A stretch of 6,440 bases of DNA from an uncultured Kiritimatiellota bacterium. Lineage in GTDB: Bacteria; Verrucomicrobiota; Kiritimatiellia; RFP12; UBA1067. The position numbers were made by a program, and so were the translations under genes. Every line of letters starts with the position of its first letter. Positions within the stretch are counted from its first letter, which is position 1. Positions 1 through 6,440 of the stretch are shown piece after piece. The stretch is taken from contig CAKUGW010000146.1 in NCBI GenBank assembly GCA_934654805.1, forward strand, positions 1-6,440, given 5' to 3'. Below the pieces are notes generated by a model. The model was not told the DNA's origin. It searched no databases and saw nothing but the letters and a program-made list of their open reading frames with translations.

Positions 1-74
1 TCAGTATGCCATTATCCTTACTGAGTAGATTCCTTTCATTCTACAAGTTCAGCCAAGCTTGCTTGGCGCACCAT
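1..74 (-). other. Two overlapping 12-codon mini-ORFs, doubtful
   Basis: On the minus strand an ATG at 74-72 follows AAAAGGA (87-81) with a 6-base spacer, the best-looking Shine-Dalgarno in the window. It opens a frame of only 12 codons (MVRQASLAELVE) that stops at 38-36. That stop overlaps, as ATGA, the ATG (39-37) of a second 12-codon frame (MKGIYSVRIMAY) ending at 3-1. The second peptide faintly recalls the C-terminal YSVRI-type strand of HigB/RelE toxins. This could be a decayed toxin-antitoxin fragment, a leader peptide pair, or chance. Chance is the most likely, because both frames are very short. Confidence 0.12.
52..67. repeat. Short inverted repeat, weak terminator candidate
   Basis: GCCAAGC at 52-58 is exactly complementary to GCTTGGC at 61-67, giving a 6-bp stem with a 4-base loop or a 7-bp palindrome-like site. 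On the plus strand a run of six T follows at 76-81, but 8 bases separate it from the stem, which is too far for a good intrinsic terminator. On the minus strand no T-run follows, so it is unlikely to end the TPR operon transcript. It could end a rightward transcript entering from outside the window. Confidence 0.25.
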
Positions 75-117
75 GTTTTTTCCTTTTGGGTTGAGAGTTG
101 AAATGTTAAGAGCCGTT

Positions 118-177
118 GTCTTTCGTCTTCTGTCCTTTGTCCGAAAACCGTCTTCTGTCTTCTGTCCTTAGTCCGAA
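118..177. repeat. Degenerate 7-bp tandem array (GTCYTYT-like)
   Basis: On the plus strand the segment reads as eight heptads all beginning GTC, in two blocks of four separated by AACC (146-149). Block one is GTCTTTC, GTCTTCT, GTCCTTT, GTCCGAA (118-145). Block two is GTCTTCT, GTCTTCT, GTCCTTA, GTCCGAA (150-177). The 23 bases at 125-147 and 157-179 match at 21 positions. The strand is strongly pyrimidine-rich. No function is evident. The plus-strand frame that opens at 116 across this array and the next one has the low-complexity translation expected of repeats and is not a credible gene. Confidence 0.75.
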
Positions 178-185
178 ATTCGCCT

Positions 186-241
186 ATTCGATCATTCGAT
201 CATTCGATCATTCGATTATTCGATCATTCGACCATTCGACC
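186..241. repeat. 8-bp tandem array, 7 units (ATTCGATC)
   Basis: Seven contiguous octamers run without gaps: ATTCGATC three times (186-209), ATTCGATT (210-217), ATTCGATC (218-225) and ATTCGACC twice (226-241). Only the last two bases vary. Each unit contains the palindrome TCGA, and four contain GATC (190-193, 198-201, 206-209, 222-225). The array ends 5 bases past the stop codon of the minus-strand 256-residue gene, so it lies in that operon's 3' untranslated region. Its unit length of 8 is not a multiple of three, and no coding role is likely. It could be a slippage-prone spacer, a dispersed genomic repeat or a protein-binding array. Confidence 0.9.
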
Positions 242-246
242 ATTTC

Positions 247-1017
247 TCACAGCGCCTTCGCCTGGGCGCGGAGGGCCTCGGCGCGCGCGGACTGGCCGAG
301 CTTGTCGAAGCACTGCGCGGCCTTGGCCATCGCCTCGCCGCGCTCGCGGGCGCAGGCGGCGTCCTGGTACATGAGGACGACGCGCAGGTAGCCGTCGCGC
401 AGGGCGTCCTTCAGCGCCTCCGGCGCGTCGTTCGACTTCGCGACGATGATGTCGCCGCGCATGACGAGCGCGGCGGCGGACGCCGTGCGGTCGCCGGACA
501 TCGCGGCCTTCTTGAGGAGGCCCTCCAGCTGGTCGTTCTTGCCGAGCTTCAGCAGCGTCTGCCAGTAGGCCGCCGCGAGGTCGCCCGAATAGGCCGCCTC
601 CTTGTCCGCCGCGACGATCTTCGAGCAGATGTCGTACGCCTTCTGGGCGTGGCCCGCCGCGAGGTGCGCCAGCGCGAGGTAGCGGCCGGCCGGCTTGTCC
701 CACTGGAGCATGACGTAGTCGTCGACAATCTTCTGCAGGATCGCGATCGCCGCCGCGCCCGAGCCGCTCTCCACCATCTGCACGGCCTTGTCGTAGCCCT
801 GCGGCTTCGGGATGTCGAGCGAGATGACGTCGTCTTTCTTGCGCTCCATGTCCACCAGCGTCGGCCCCTTCTTCACGGAGACGACGTACTGCTTGTCGCG
901 CGCGCGCCACTTGATGTCGCCCGTCAGGGACTCGGTTTCGGTGTTGAGCGTGCCCTGGACGGCGAGGGCCTCCGCCGCTGCGAGGGCCGCCAGACTCATG
1001 ATCGTCAGTTTGTTCAT
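247..1017 (-). CDS. Exported TPR-like protein with N-terminal beta domain
   Basis: A 256-residue protein of unknown exact function, second gene of the operon. It starts with a good signal peptide: MNKLT, a hydrophobic Ala/Leu core, and an Ala-Leu-Ala site predicting cleavage after residue 19, so the mature protein should be periplasmic. Residues about 30-70 look like a small beta-rich domain (GDIKWRARDKQYVVSVKKG followed by a DVISLDIPKP turn). From about 75 to 256 the sequence is alpha-helical, with TPR-like pairs such as AAIAILQKIVDDY (89-101), YLALAHLAAGHAQKAYDIC (113-131) and AAQCFDKLGQSARAEAL (233-249). I recall similar architectures (short beta domain, then helical repeats containing a Y-x-x-L-x-W-D motif, here 101-107) in Verrucomicrobiota/Lentisphaerota-type genomes, unchecked. 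No catalytic motif is seen, so a scaffold or adaptor role is inferred. The ATG is chosen because it gives the signal peptide and has an upstream AAGG at 7 bases. Confidence 0.88.
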   Translation of the reverse strand: MNKLTIMSLAALAAAEALAVQGTLNTETESLTGDIKWRARDKQYVVSVKKGPTLVDMERKKDDVISLDIPKPQGYDKAVQMVESGSGAAAIAILQKIVDDYVMLQWDKPAGRYLALAHLAAGHAQKAYDICSKIVAADKEAAYSGDLAAAYWQTLLKLGKNDQLEGLLKKAAMSGDRTASAAALVMRGDIIVAKSNDAPEALKDALRDGYLRVVLMYQDAACARERGEAMAKAAQCFDKLGQSARAEALRAQAKAL

Positions 1018-1024
1018 TTTGTTG

Positions 1025-1028
1025 CCTT
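1025..1028 (-). promoter_or_regulatory. Ribosome binding site of the 256-residue gene
   Basis: Within the 21-base gap between the two operon genes, the minus strand carries AAGG (1028-1025), inside GAGAAAGG, 7 bases before the ATG at 1017. It supports that start. It also marks the contrast with the other three genes of the window, which have no such site and instead begin almost at their predicted transcription start. Confidence 0.6.
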
Positions 1029-1038
1029 TCTCAGATTG

Positions 1039-4000
1039 TCATTTCTTGGCCGGCAGGTCCGCCTTGGCCTGGTTCATGCAGTTCTGTATCGCCGTGCGCG
1101 CCTTCCCGTTCGGGAAGAGGTCGAGGTACTGCTCGCCGTAGCGCATGACGAGGTCGGCCTGCGCCGCCCCCATCTTCGAGAACAGCGGCACGAGCGTCGC
1201 GTACGCGCGCTCGAGGTTCGCGACCTCGCCCGCCTCCATCTTGTCGAACGGATGCGATTCCGTCGCGCCGTGCGACTGGATGAACGCCTGGAACGTCGAC
1301 GCCGCGCGCCCGCACGTCTCCTTCGCCTCGTCCTTCAGCCCCATCGCCTCCTCGGCCTTCATGCGGTCGACGAGCACGTCGCCGGAGAGGAGGTCGAGCT
1401 GGTCCTGCTCCCACTGCGGCTTCCGCGCCCAGTACTGGCGAACCTTCTTGAGCGCGCCGATCGCCGCGCCGAAGCACTTGCCGCGCATGACGGCGTCCTT
1501 CTCCGTGCGGCCCTGGTCGGACGCGACCTCGACGAGCATGAAGTTCGCGTCGGCCGCGATCGCCATGCGCGCCATCTTCGGGTCGGCGAGGAAGCGGTCG
1601 AGCTGTTCGCGCGCCTCGGCGAGCGAGCCCTGCTTCCACGCGCTCTTCGCGAGGCCGAGCCGCGCCTTCGCGACGGTCGTCGCCGCGTTCGTCCCCGCCA
1701 GGCGGACCGCCTTCTCGAACGCCTGCCCCGCGAGGTCCCAGCTCTTCGCGTCGATCAGCGCCTCGCCCGCGTTCACGAACTGGTTCGCCGTGTACGCGCC
1801 GTCCGTCCGCAGCATCTCGGCGTAGATCTCGGCGCCCTCGCGCTTCATGCCCATCTCGATGAGGTTCTTCGCGAGGCGCGGCTTCGCGTTCTTCGCCTCG
1901 TCGGAGTCGGGGTACTTCTGCGAGAGGCGGTCCAGCGCGTCCTTCGACTTCTCCATGTCGCCGAGCGCCGTGTAGATCGTGCCGAGGTTCACGTAGCAGC
2001 CCTTCGCGTACTTGCCCTCCGGGTACGCCTTCACGTAGGCCTCGTAGCCGGCGGCCGCGCGCTTGCGGTAGGCCTCCAGGTTCTTCTCGGGACGGTTCAT
2101 GCGCGCCCAGCAGACGCCGACCATGAACATCGCCGCCTCGCGCAGCTGGCGGTAGCTCGCCGCGTCCTCCTGCGTCGTCGCCGGGTCGGCGAGCGCGGCG
2201 TCGGCCTCCTTCGCGAAGCCCGCGAAGTTCTTGACCGCGCGGACGATCTGCGCCGTGCCCTCGCGCTCGGCCGCCTCGACCTCGGCGGGGTCTGTCTTCT
2301 CGGCCGCCGCCGCGAGGATCGCGAGCCCGTCCTTCTGGTACATCTGCGCAAGCTTGAACTGGGCCTGCAGCCGGCGGAGCTTCACCGTCTCGACCGCGAG
2401 GTACTTCGTCAGGCTCTCGATCTCGGCCTTCTTGTCGCCGACCTTGCCGTAGCACGCCGAGAGCTGGGAGAGCGACGTCGCGTAGTGCGCCGAGTTCGTG
2501 TAGTACTCGCCGATCAGCTTCCAGTACTTGATCGCGTCGTCGTAGCGCCCGGCCTTCTGGCACTCGCTCGCCTTCGCCGCGGCCATCGTGCCCGCGTTCG
2601 TGTGGCGGCGGTAGTTCGTGAAGAACGCCGTGTAGAGGCGGTCGGCGCGCGCCGGGTTCCGGTACTGCGTCTCCTTCGCCGCAAGGCGGATCGTCGCGTC
2701 GCCGGCGGCCATCATGAGGAGCCGGTCCTTCGACCCCGCGAAGCGCTCGGCGAGGTAGCCCTCCACCGCGTCCGCGTTCAGGCGGTACTCGTCTTTCTTC
2801 TTCTGGTCCTTCGTCTGGAGGATGAGGTCAAGATAGCTCGACGCGACGTTCTCGACGGCCATCACGGACTCCCTGATCTCCGGGTATTTCGCAAGCGCCT
2901 GGAGATAGCCCTCGACCGCCGCCTCGTAGTCCTGCGCGAGGAACTTCTCGTTCGCGTCCGCAAACTGCCGCGCGCGCGCCTTCGCGATCTGCTCCGGCGT
3001 GATCGTGCACCGCACCTTCGCGTTGTACTTCGCCTTCGCGAAGTCGCTCACGGCCTGGGCGAGGTCGCCCGCCTGCGGCGCCCACGAGGAGGCCTCGTAC
3101 TCGAGGAAGACCGTCTGCGCCATCGCGAACGCGCCCTTCGCGACCTGCCGCTTGCCGTTCTTGCCGCGCGGGCCGAACATGAGCGTCTTCACCTTCTCGT
3201 CGTCGCGCTTCGGCTTCCTGTACTCGGCCTGCGCCTCGCCCCACAGCATCTTCGCCTGCAGGAACAGGCACTCCGGCAGCGGCGACTGCTTCAGGAGCCC
3301 CATCTTGCCGTCGGGGTCGAACTGGACGATCTGCTCGTGGATCTCCTGCAGCTGGGGCTTGTACTCCTCGATGATCGCCGAGGCCTTGTCGAGGTCGCCC
3401 TTCATCTGCTCGATGTGGGCCTTCATCGACACCGCGCGCCCGAAGTAGACCGGCTTCTCCAGCTGCCAGAGGAGCTTGTCGACGATCTTCTCGGCTGCCT
3501 TCAGGCTCGCGTCGCGCGCCTTCTTCTGCTTCGGGTCGGTCTGCTGGTCGGCGAGCCGCAGGTAGAGGTCGACCGTCTCGCAGCCGAGGTTGCACCAGGC
3601 GTCGCTGCCCTGCTCCAGCTGGGAGAGCAGCGCCTCGTAGCGCTGGGCCGCCTTCGCGTACTGCTTGTCGCCCGCGAGGAGCTGGCCGTAGGCGTAGCAC
3701 GCCTCAAGGTAGAACTTGCGGATCTCGGCCGGCGGCTTCGCGAAGACCTTGAAGAACTCGTCGTAGATCTTCATGCACTCCGGCTTCTGGCCGCGCCCGA
3801 AGTAGTTGTTCGCCATCTCGAGGCGCGCCGCCCAGTACTTCGTCGACTTGCGGTCGGGCAGCGACGCGATCTTCTTCTCGGCCGCGTCGAACTGGCCGAG
3901 CGCGAGCATGCCGCGGATCTCGATCGCGAAGAAGCGCGCCTCGGACTCGGGCCACTTCTTCTTCGTCGCCTCGATCAGAGGCCCCGCGAGGTCGGGATAC

Positions 4001-4155
4001 CCGTAGTTCACGAGGGCCTCGACATAGCTCATCTCGGCCTCAAGTTCGGGGTTCTCCTTCGGGGCTTCGCCCGCATTTGCGGCCTGTTCCCCGGCGAGGA
4101 GCGGCGACGCCGCCAGCGCCGCCAATGCGATGATTGTGGAAACCTTGGATGTCAT
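1039..4155 (-). CDS. Large exported multi-TPR protein
   Basis: A 1038-residue protein, first gene of the operon. The N-terminus is a signal peptide (MTSKVSTIIALAALAASPLL, cleavage likely after Ala21), without a lipobox cysteine, so a soluble periplasmic protein is expected. The rest is almost entirely alpha-helical hairpins. TPR-like units can be picked out near 110-140, 150-182, 397-430, 525-558, 560-590, 716-752, 755-786, 790-821 and 829-860. The clearest is 720-749 (GCYVNLGTIYTALGDMEKSK then ALDRLSQKYPDS), with the usual Gly/Ala/Tyr/Pro spacing. A charged stretch around 310-340 (PKRDDEK, GPRGKNGKRQ) breaks the pattern and may be a loop. No enzyme motif is visible. Large periplasmic TPR solenoids usually organise partner proteins, for example in envelope assembly or secretion. 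That role is inferred, and the partner is unknown. The start is fixed by the signal peptide and the promoter 9 bases upstream. Confidence 0.92.
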   Translation of the reverse strand: MTSKVSTIIALAALAASPLLAGEQAANAGEAPKENPELEAEMSYVEALVNYGYPDLAGPLIEATKKKWPESEARFFAIEIRGMLALGQFDAAEKKIASLPDRKSTKYWAARLEMANNYFGRGQKPECMKIYDEFFKVFAKPPAEIRKFYLEACYAYGQLLAGDKQYAKAAQRYEALLSQLEQGSDAWCNLGCETVDLYLRLADQQTDPKQKKARDASLKAAEKIVDKLLWQLEKPVYFGRAVSMKAHIEQMKGDLDKASAIIEEYKPQLQEIHEQIVQFDPDGKMGLLKQSPLPECLFLQAKMLWGEAQAEYRKPKRDDEKVKTLMFGPRGKNGKRQVAKGAFAMAQTVFLEYEASSWAPQAGDLAQAVSDFAKAKYNAKVRCTITPEQIAKARARQFADANEKFLAQDYEAAVEGYLQALAKYPEIRESVMAVENVASSYLDLILQTKDQKKKDEYRLNADAVEGYLAERFAGSKDRLLMMAAGDATIRLAAKETQYRNPARADRLYTAFFTNYRRHTNAGTMAAAKASECQKAGRYDDAIKYWKLIGEYYTNSAHYATSLSQLSACYGKVGDKKAEIESLTKYLAVETVKLRRLQAQFKLAQMYQKDGLAILAAAAEKTDPAEVEAAEREGTAQIVRAVKNFAGFAKEADAALADPATTQEDAASYRQLREAAMFMVGVCWARMNRPEKNLEAYRKRAAAGYEAYVKAYPEGKYAKGCYVNLGTIYTALGDMEKSKDALDRLSQKYPDSDEAKNAKPRLAKNLIEMGMKREGAEIYAEMLRTDGAYTANQFVNAGEALIDAKSWDLAGQAFEKAVRLAGTNAATTVAKARLGLAKSAWKQGSLAEAREQLDRFLADPKMARMAIAADANFMLVEVASDQGRTEKDAVMRGKCFGAAIGALKKVRQYWARKPQWEQDQLDLLSGDVLVDRMKAEEAMGLKDEAKETCGRAASTFQAFIQSHGATESHPFDKMEAGEVANLERAYATLVPLFSKMGAAQADLVMRYGEQYLDLFPNGKARTAIQNCMNQAKADLPAKK

Positions 4156-4164
4156 GGTGCGGTG

Positions 4165-4194
4165 ATTATACTACATTCCCTGTCCGAAATGCAA
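4165..4194 (-). promoter_or_regulatory. Promoter of the TPR operon, leaderless type
   Basis: On the minus strand a perfect TATAAT lies at 4170-4165, only 9 bases before the ATG of the large TPR gene. A weak -35 candidate, TTGCAT (4194-4189), is 18 bases further upstream. With the usual 6 bases between hexamer and start point, transcription would begin near 4158, giving a leader of about 3 bases. No Shine-Dalgarno precedes the ATG. The three bases before the hexamer are TAG, so it is not a canonical extended -10. Confidence 0.72.
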
Positions 4195-4253
4195 GTGGCC
4201 CGCGAAGGAGCGCCAGCCGCCGCGAACCCCCAAACTCGGCGAAGACGTCACGC

Positions 4254-4288
4254 GGCTTTCCAGTCCGCCGCGGGCGGACGAGGAAGCC
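4254..4288. repeat. Imperfect palindrome between divergent promoters
   Basis: GTCCGCC (4263-4269) and GGCGGAC (4273-4279) form perfect 7-bp arms around a GCG centre. An outer pair, GGCTTTCC (4254-4261) and GGAAGCC (4282-4288), extends the symmetry with one extra T and a small mismatch. Both predicted transcription starts (about 4158 minus and 4320 plus) point away from it, so neither mRNA should contain it. It is therefore better read as an operator or DNA structural element than as a terminator, although GC-rich sequence makes some palindromes by chance. Confidence 0.5.
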
Positions 4289-4299
4289 TTTGGCGGACG
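4273..4299 (+). repeat. Direct repeat GGCGGACG, possible operator half-sites
   Basis: The octamer GGCGGACG occurs at 4273-4280 (right arm of the palindrome) and again at 4292-4299, 19 bases start to start, close to two helical turns. The second copy lies just upstream of the TATAAT of the barrel gene, inside what would be the -35/-10 spacer. Tandem half-sites on one face of the helix are typical of activator or response-regulator sites. This is suggestive only, since the motif is short and GC-rich. Confidence 0.3.
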
Positions 4300-4305
4300 G
4301 GATTT

Positions 4306-4313
4306 GGTATAAT
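4306..4313 (+). promoter_or_regulatory. Extended -10 promoter, leaderless barrel gene
   Basis: TATAAT at 4308-4313 is preceded by TGG, giving the extended -10 form TGnTATAAT. The ATG is only 7 bases downstream, so transcription should start near 4320, one base before the codon. No -35 hexamer resembling TTGACA is found at 16-18 bases, which fits an extended -10 promoter. There is no Shine-Dalgarno. The surrounding 14 bases (4303-4316) are identical to the ftsH promoter at 5219-5232. Confidence 0.8.
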
Positions 4314-4320
4314 CTCGGGC

Positions 4321-5199
4321 ATGAAGACCTTCTGCATCCACGTCAGTCCCGCTTCGCCGACGGCCCGCCGCGCCGGCGCCCTCCTCGCCGCCTTCGCCGC
4401 GTGCGGGCTTGCGTCCGCCGTCCGCGCCGAAGCCCCGGCGGAGACCGCCTCCGGGCTGCGGCCCATCGCCTGGTGCGCGGCCGAGGCCGCCTCCGGCCAC
4501 ATCAGCATCGGCCGCGTCAAGGCGACGCATCCCGTCCAGAACTTCGAGGCCAAGCTCGGCGCCGAATACGCGCCGCTCGGGTACGCGACGGCCGGCGTCT
4601 GGAGCCTCACCGACCTCTCGCGCGCCTACCGCGACAGCCGCGGCGCGTTCTGGAACGAGGTCGACCCGGTCGTCACGGCCGGCCGCCGCCAGGCGCTCGC
4701 CGAGGGCTATGCGCTCGACGCGAGCGTCGGCGCGCAGTGGAACGAGATGGTCGGCTACCGCGGCGACGCGCGGCGCTCCTACGACGAGTGGCAGGTGGCG
4801 GCCGCGCTGTCGACGCCGCTGGCGACGCCCTGGTTCTCGATGCGGAACTTCTACTGGCCCGTCGCCAAGGCGTCCTTCCGCGTCGGCGTGACGCGGGGCT
4901 TCCGCCTGACCGAGAACCTGTCGCTCGCCCCCAACGTCTGGCTTGACGGCGGCAGCGAACGCTGGAACCGTCAACGCTTCGGCTACCGCCGCCCGGAGCG
5001 GATCGGGCGGGGCGTCAACTCCCTTTCGGCGCGGCTCTTCGCCGTCTACCGGCTCCACGCGCACGCCGAGCTCTACGGCGGCGCGACGGGCTACTGCGTC
5101 ACCGACCCCGACGTGCGCGCGGAGCTGAAGGACAACCCGTCCGACGAGGCGCGGCACCTCTACGTCGTCTTCACCTGCGGCGTGAAGCTCGCGTTCTAG
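4321..5199 (+). CDS. Probable outer-membrane beta-barrel protein
   Basis: A 292-residue protein I cannot assign to a named family. The N-terminus has two arginines (16-17), a hydrophobic Ala/Leu core and a likely signal peptidase site after Ala36 (VRA-EAP). Alternating polar/hydrophobic strands follow, for example HISIGRVKA (60-68), FEAKLGAEYAPL (75-86), ALDASVGAQW (131-140), EWQVAAALSTPL (156-167), VAKASFRVGVTRGF (181-194), LSARLFAVYRLHAHAELYG (235-253) and YVVFTCGVKLAF (281-292). The protein ends in Phe, the classic beta-signal recognised by the BAM machinery, and is rich in Tyr/Trp. The size suits an 8-10-stranded barrel. FAAC at 25-28 weakly resembles a lipobox, so a lipoprotein is a less likely alternative. 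The start is chosen because the promoter lies 7 bases upstream and it gives the signal peptide. The frame stays open far upstream, but only as antisense of the TPR genes. It is transcribed away from the TPR operon and toward ftsH. Confidence 0.82.
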   Translation: MKTFCIHVSPASPTARRAGALLAAFAACGLASAVRAEAPAETASGLRPIAWCAAEAASGHISIGRVKATHPVQNFEAKLGAEYAPLGYATAGVWSLTDLSRAYRDSRGAFWNEVDPVVTAGRRQALAEGYALDASVGAQWNEMVGYRGDARRSYDEWQVAAALSTPLATPWFSMRNFYWPVAKASFRVGVTRGFRLTENLSLAPNVWLDGGSERWNRQRFGYRRPERIGRGVNSLSARLFAVYRLHAHAELYGGATGYCVTDPDVRAELKDNPSDEARHLYVVFTCGVKLAF

Positions 5200-5221
5200 G
5201 CGCAAATGGGGGCGCGTTTTT

Positions 5222-5229
5222 GGTATAAT
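5222..5229 (+). promoter_or_regulatory. Extended -10 promoter of ftsH, leaderless type
   Basis: TATAAT at 5224-5229 with a preceding TGG lies in the 38-base gap after the barrel gene, 8 bases before the ftsH ATG. Predicted transcription start is about 5236, giving a leader of about 2 bases, and there is no Shine-Dalgarno. The 14 bases at 5219-5232 are the same as at 4303-4316. I see no hairpin terminator in the gap, so read-through from the barrel gene may also feed ftsH. Confidence 0.8.
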
Positions 5230-5237
5230 CTCCGCCT

Positions 5238-6440
<1,203 letters not shown>

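Larger units (their letters stand above)
1..117. other. AT-richer non-coding left edge
   Basis: I see no convincing gene here. Base composition is clearly different from the genes to the right (23 of the first 60 bases are G or C). Every reading frame is short: the longest rightward one open from the edge stops at 99-101 and its codons are unlike the GC-ending codons of the neighbours. A short inverted repeat, TCAGTA at 1-6 with TACTGA at 19-24, sits at the very edge and might continue outside the window. The stretch is probably the intergenic region downstream of the minus-strand operon, possibly with remnants of an older gene. Confidence 0.5.

Noticed and set aside
52..81. Inverted repeat plus T-run as the terminator of the TPR operon
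   Set aside because: The T-run lies on the wrong strand for the operon and is 8 bases from the stem. At best it would serve a rightward transcript from outside.
118..241. Tandem arrays considered as a CRISPR array
   Set aside because: Units are 7 and 8 bases with no unique spacers, and no cas gene is present.
116..391. Plus-strand frame of 91 codons across the tandem arrays
   Set aside because: Half of it is translated repeat and the rest is antisense of the 256-residue gene. There is no ribosome site or promoter at its start.
4254..4290. Palindrome followed by TTT as an intrinsic terminator
   Set aside because: No gene in the window is transcribed into it, because both neighbours diverge from this region, and the T-run is only three bases.
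649..5199. Plus-strand frame open for 1516 codons, antisense to both TPR genes and continuous with the barrel gene
   Set aside because: It is in exact antisense register with the minus-strand codons, so it stays open simply because those genes avoid TTA, CTA and TCA codons. Its translation before 4321 is a low-complexity Arg/Leu/Ala/Val mixture. Only the part from 4321 has a promoter, signal peptide and sensible composition.

Overview
The window is GC-rich (very high G/C at third codon positions) apart from its first ~240 bases, which are visibly AT-richer (23 G/C in the first 60). It looks like a chromosomal piece of a diderm bacterium. The combination of high GC, tetratricopeptide (TPR) proteins headed by a short beta-rich domain, and TATAAT boxes lying almost on top of start codons reminds me most of the PVC superphylum, especially the Kiritimatiellota/Verrucomicrobiota side. 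That placement is from memory and only moderately secure. The one gene I can name with confidence is a 3'-truncated ftsH.

Layout. Positions 1-246 hold no convincing gene. They contain a small inverted repeat, two minute overlapping reading frames of doubtful meaning, a degenerate 7-bp tandem array (118-177) and a cleaner 8-bp tandem array (186-241) that ends just downstream of a stop codon. Positions 247-4155 are a two-gene minus-strand operon: a 1038-residue exported TPR protein (first gene) followed after 21 bases by a 256-residue exported protein with a small N-terminal domain and TPR-like helices. Positions 4156-4320 are a divergent control region with two back-to-back promoters and a long imperfect palindrome. 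Positions 4321-5199 encode a 292-residue exported protein ending in phenylalanine, probably an outer-membrane beta-barrel. After 38 bases, ftsH begins at 5238 and runs off the right edge after 401 codons, before the zinc protease active site.

The most notable pattern is expression. All three genes that head a transcription unit have a perfect TATAAT 7-9 bases before ATG and no ribosome binding site, which predicts leaderless mRNAs. The only gene internal to an operon has a Shine-Dalgarno-like AAGG. The barrel gene and ftsH share an identical 14-base promoter segment.

All four proteins are predicted to work at or outside the inner membrane: two periplasmic TPR scaffolds, an outer-membrane barrel and the membrane protease FtsH. 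That suggests an envelope-related neighbourhood, but no sequence here proves they act together. I see no CRISPR array, transposase, RNA gene or recognisable defence system.
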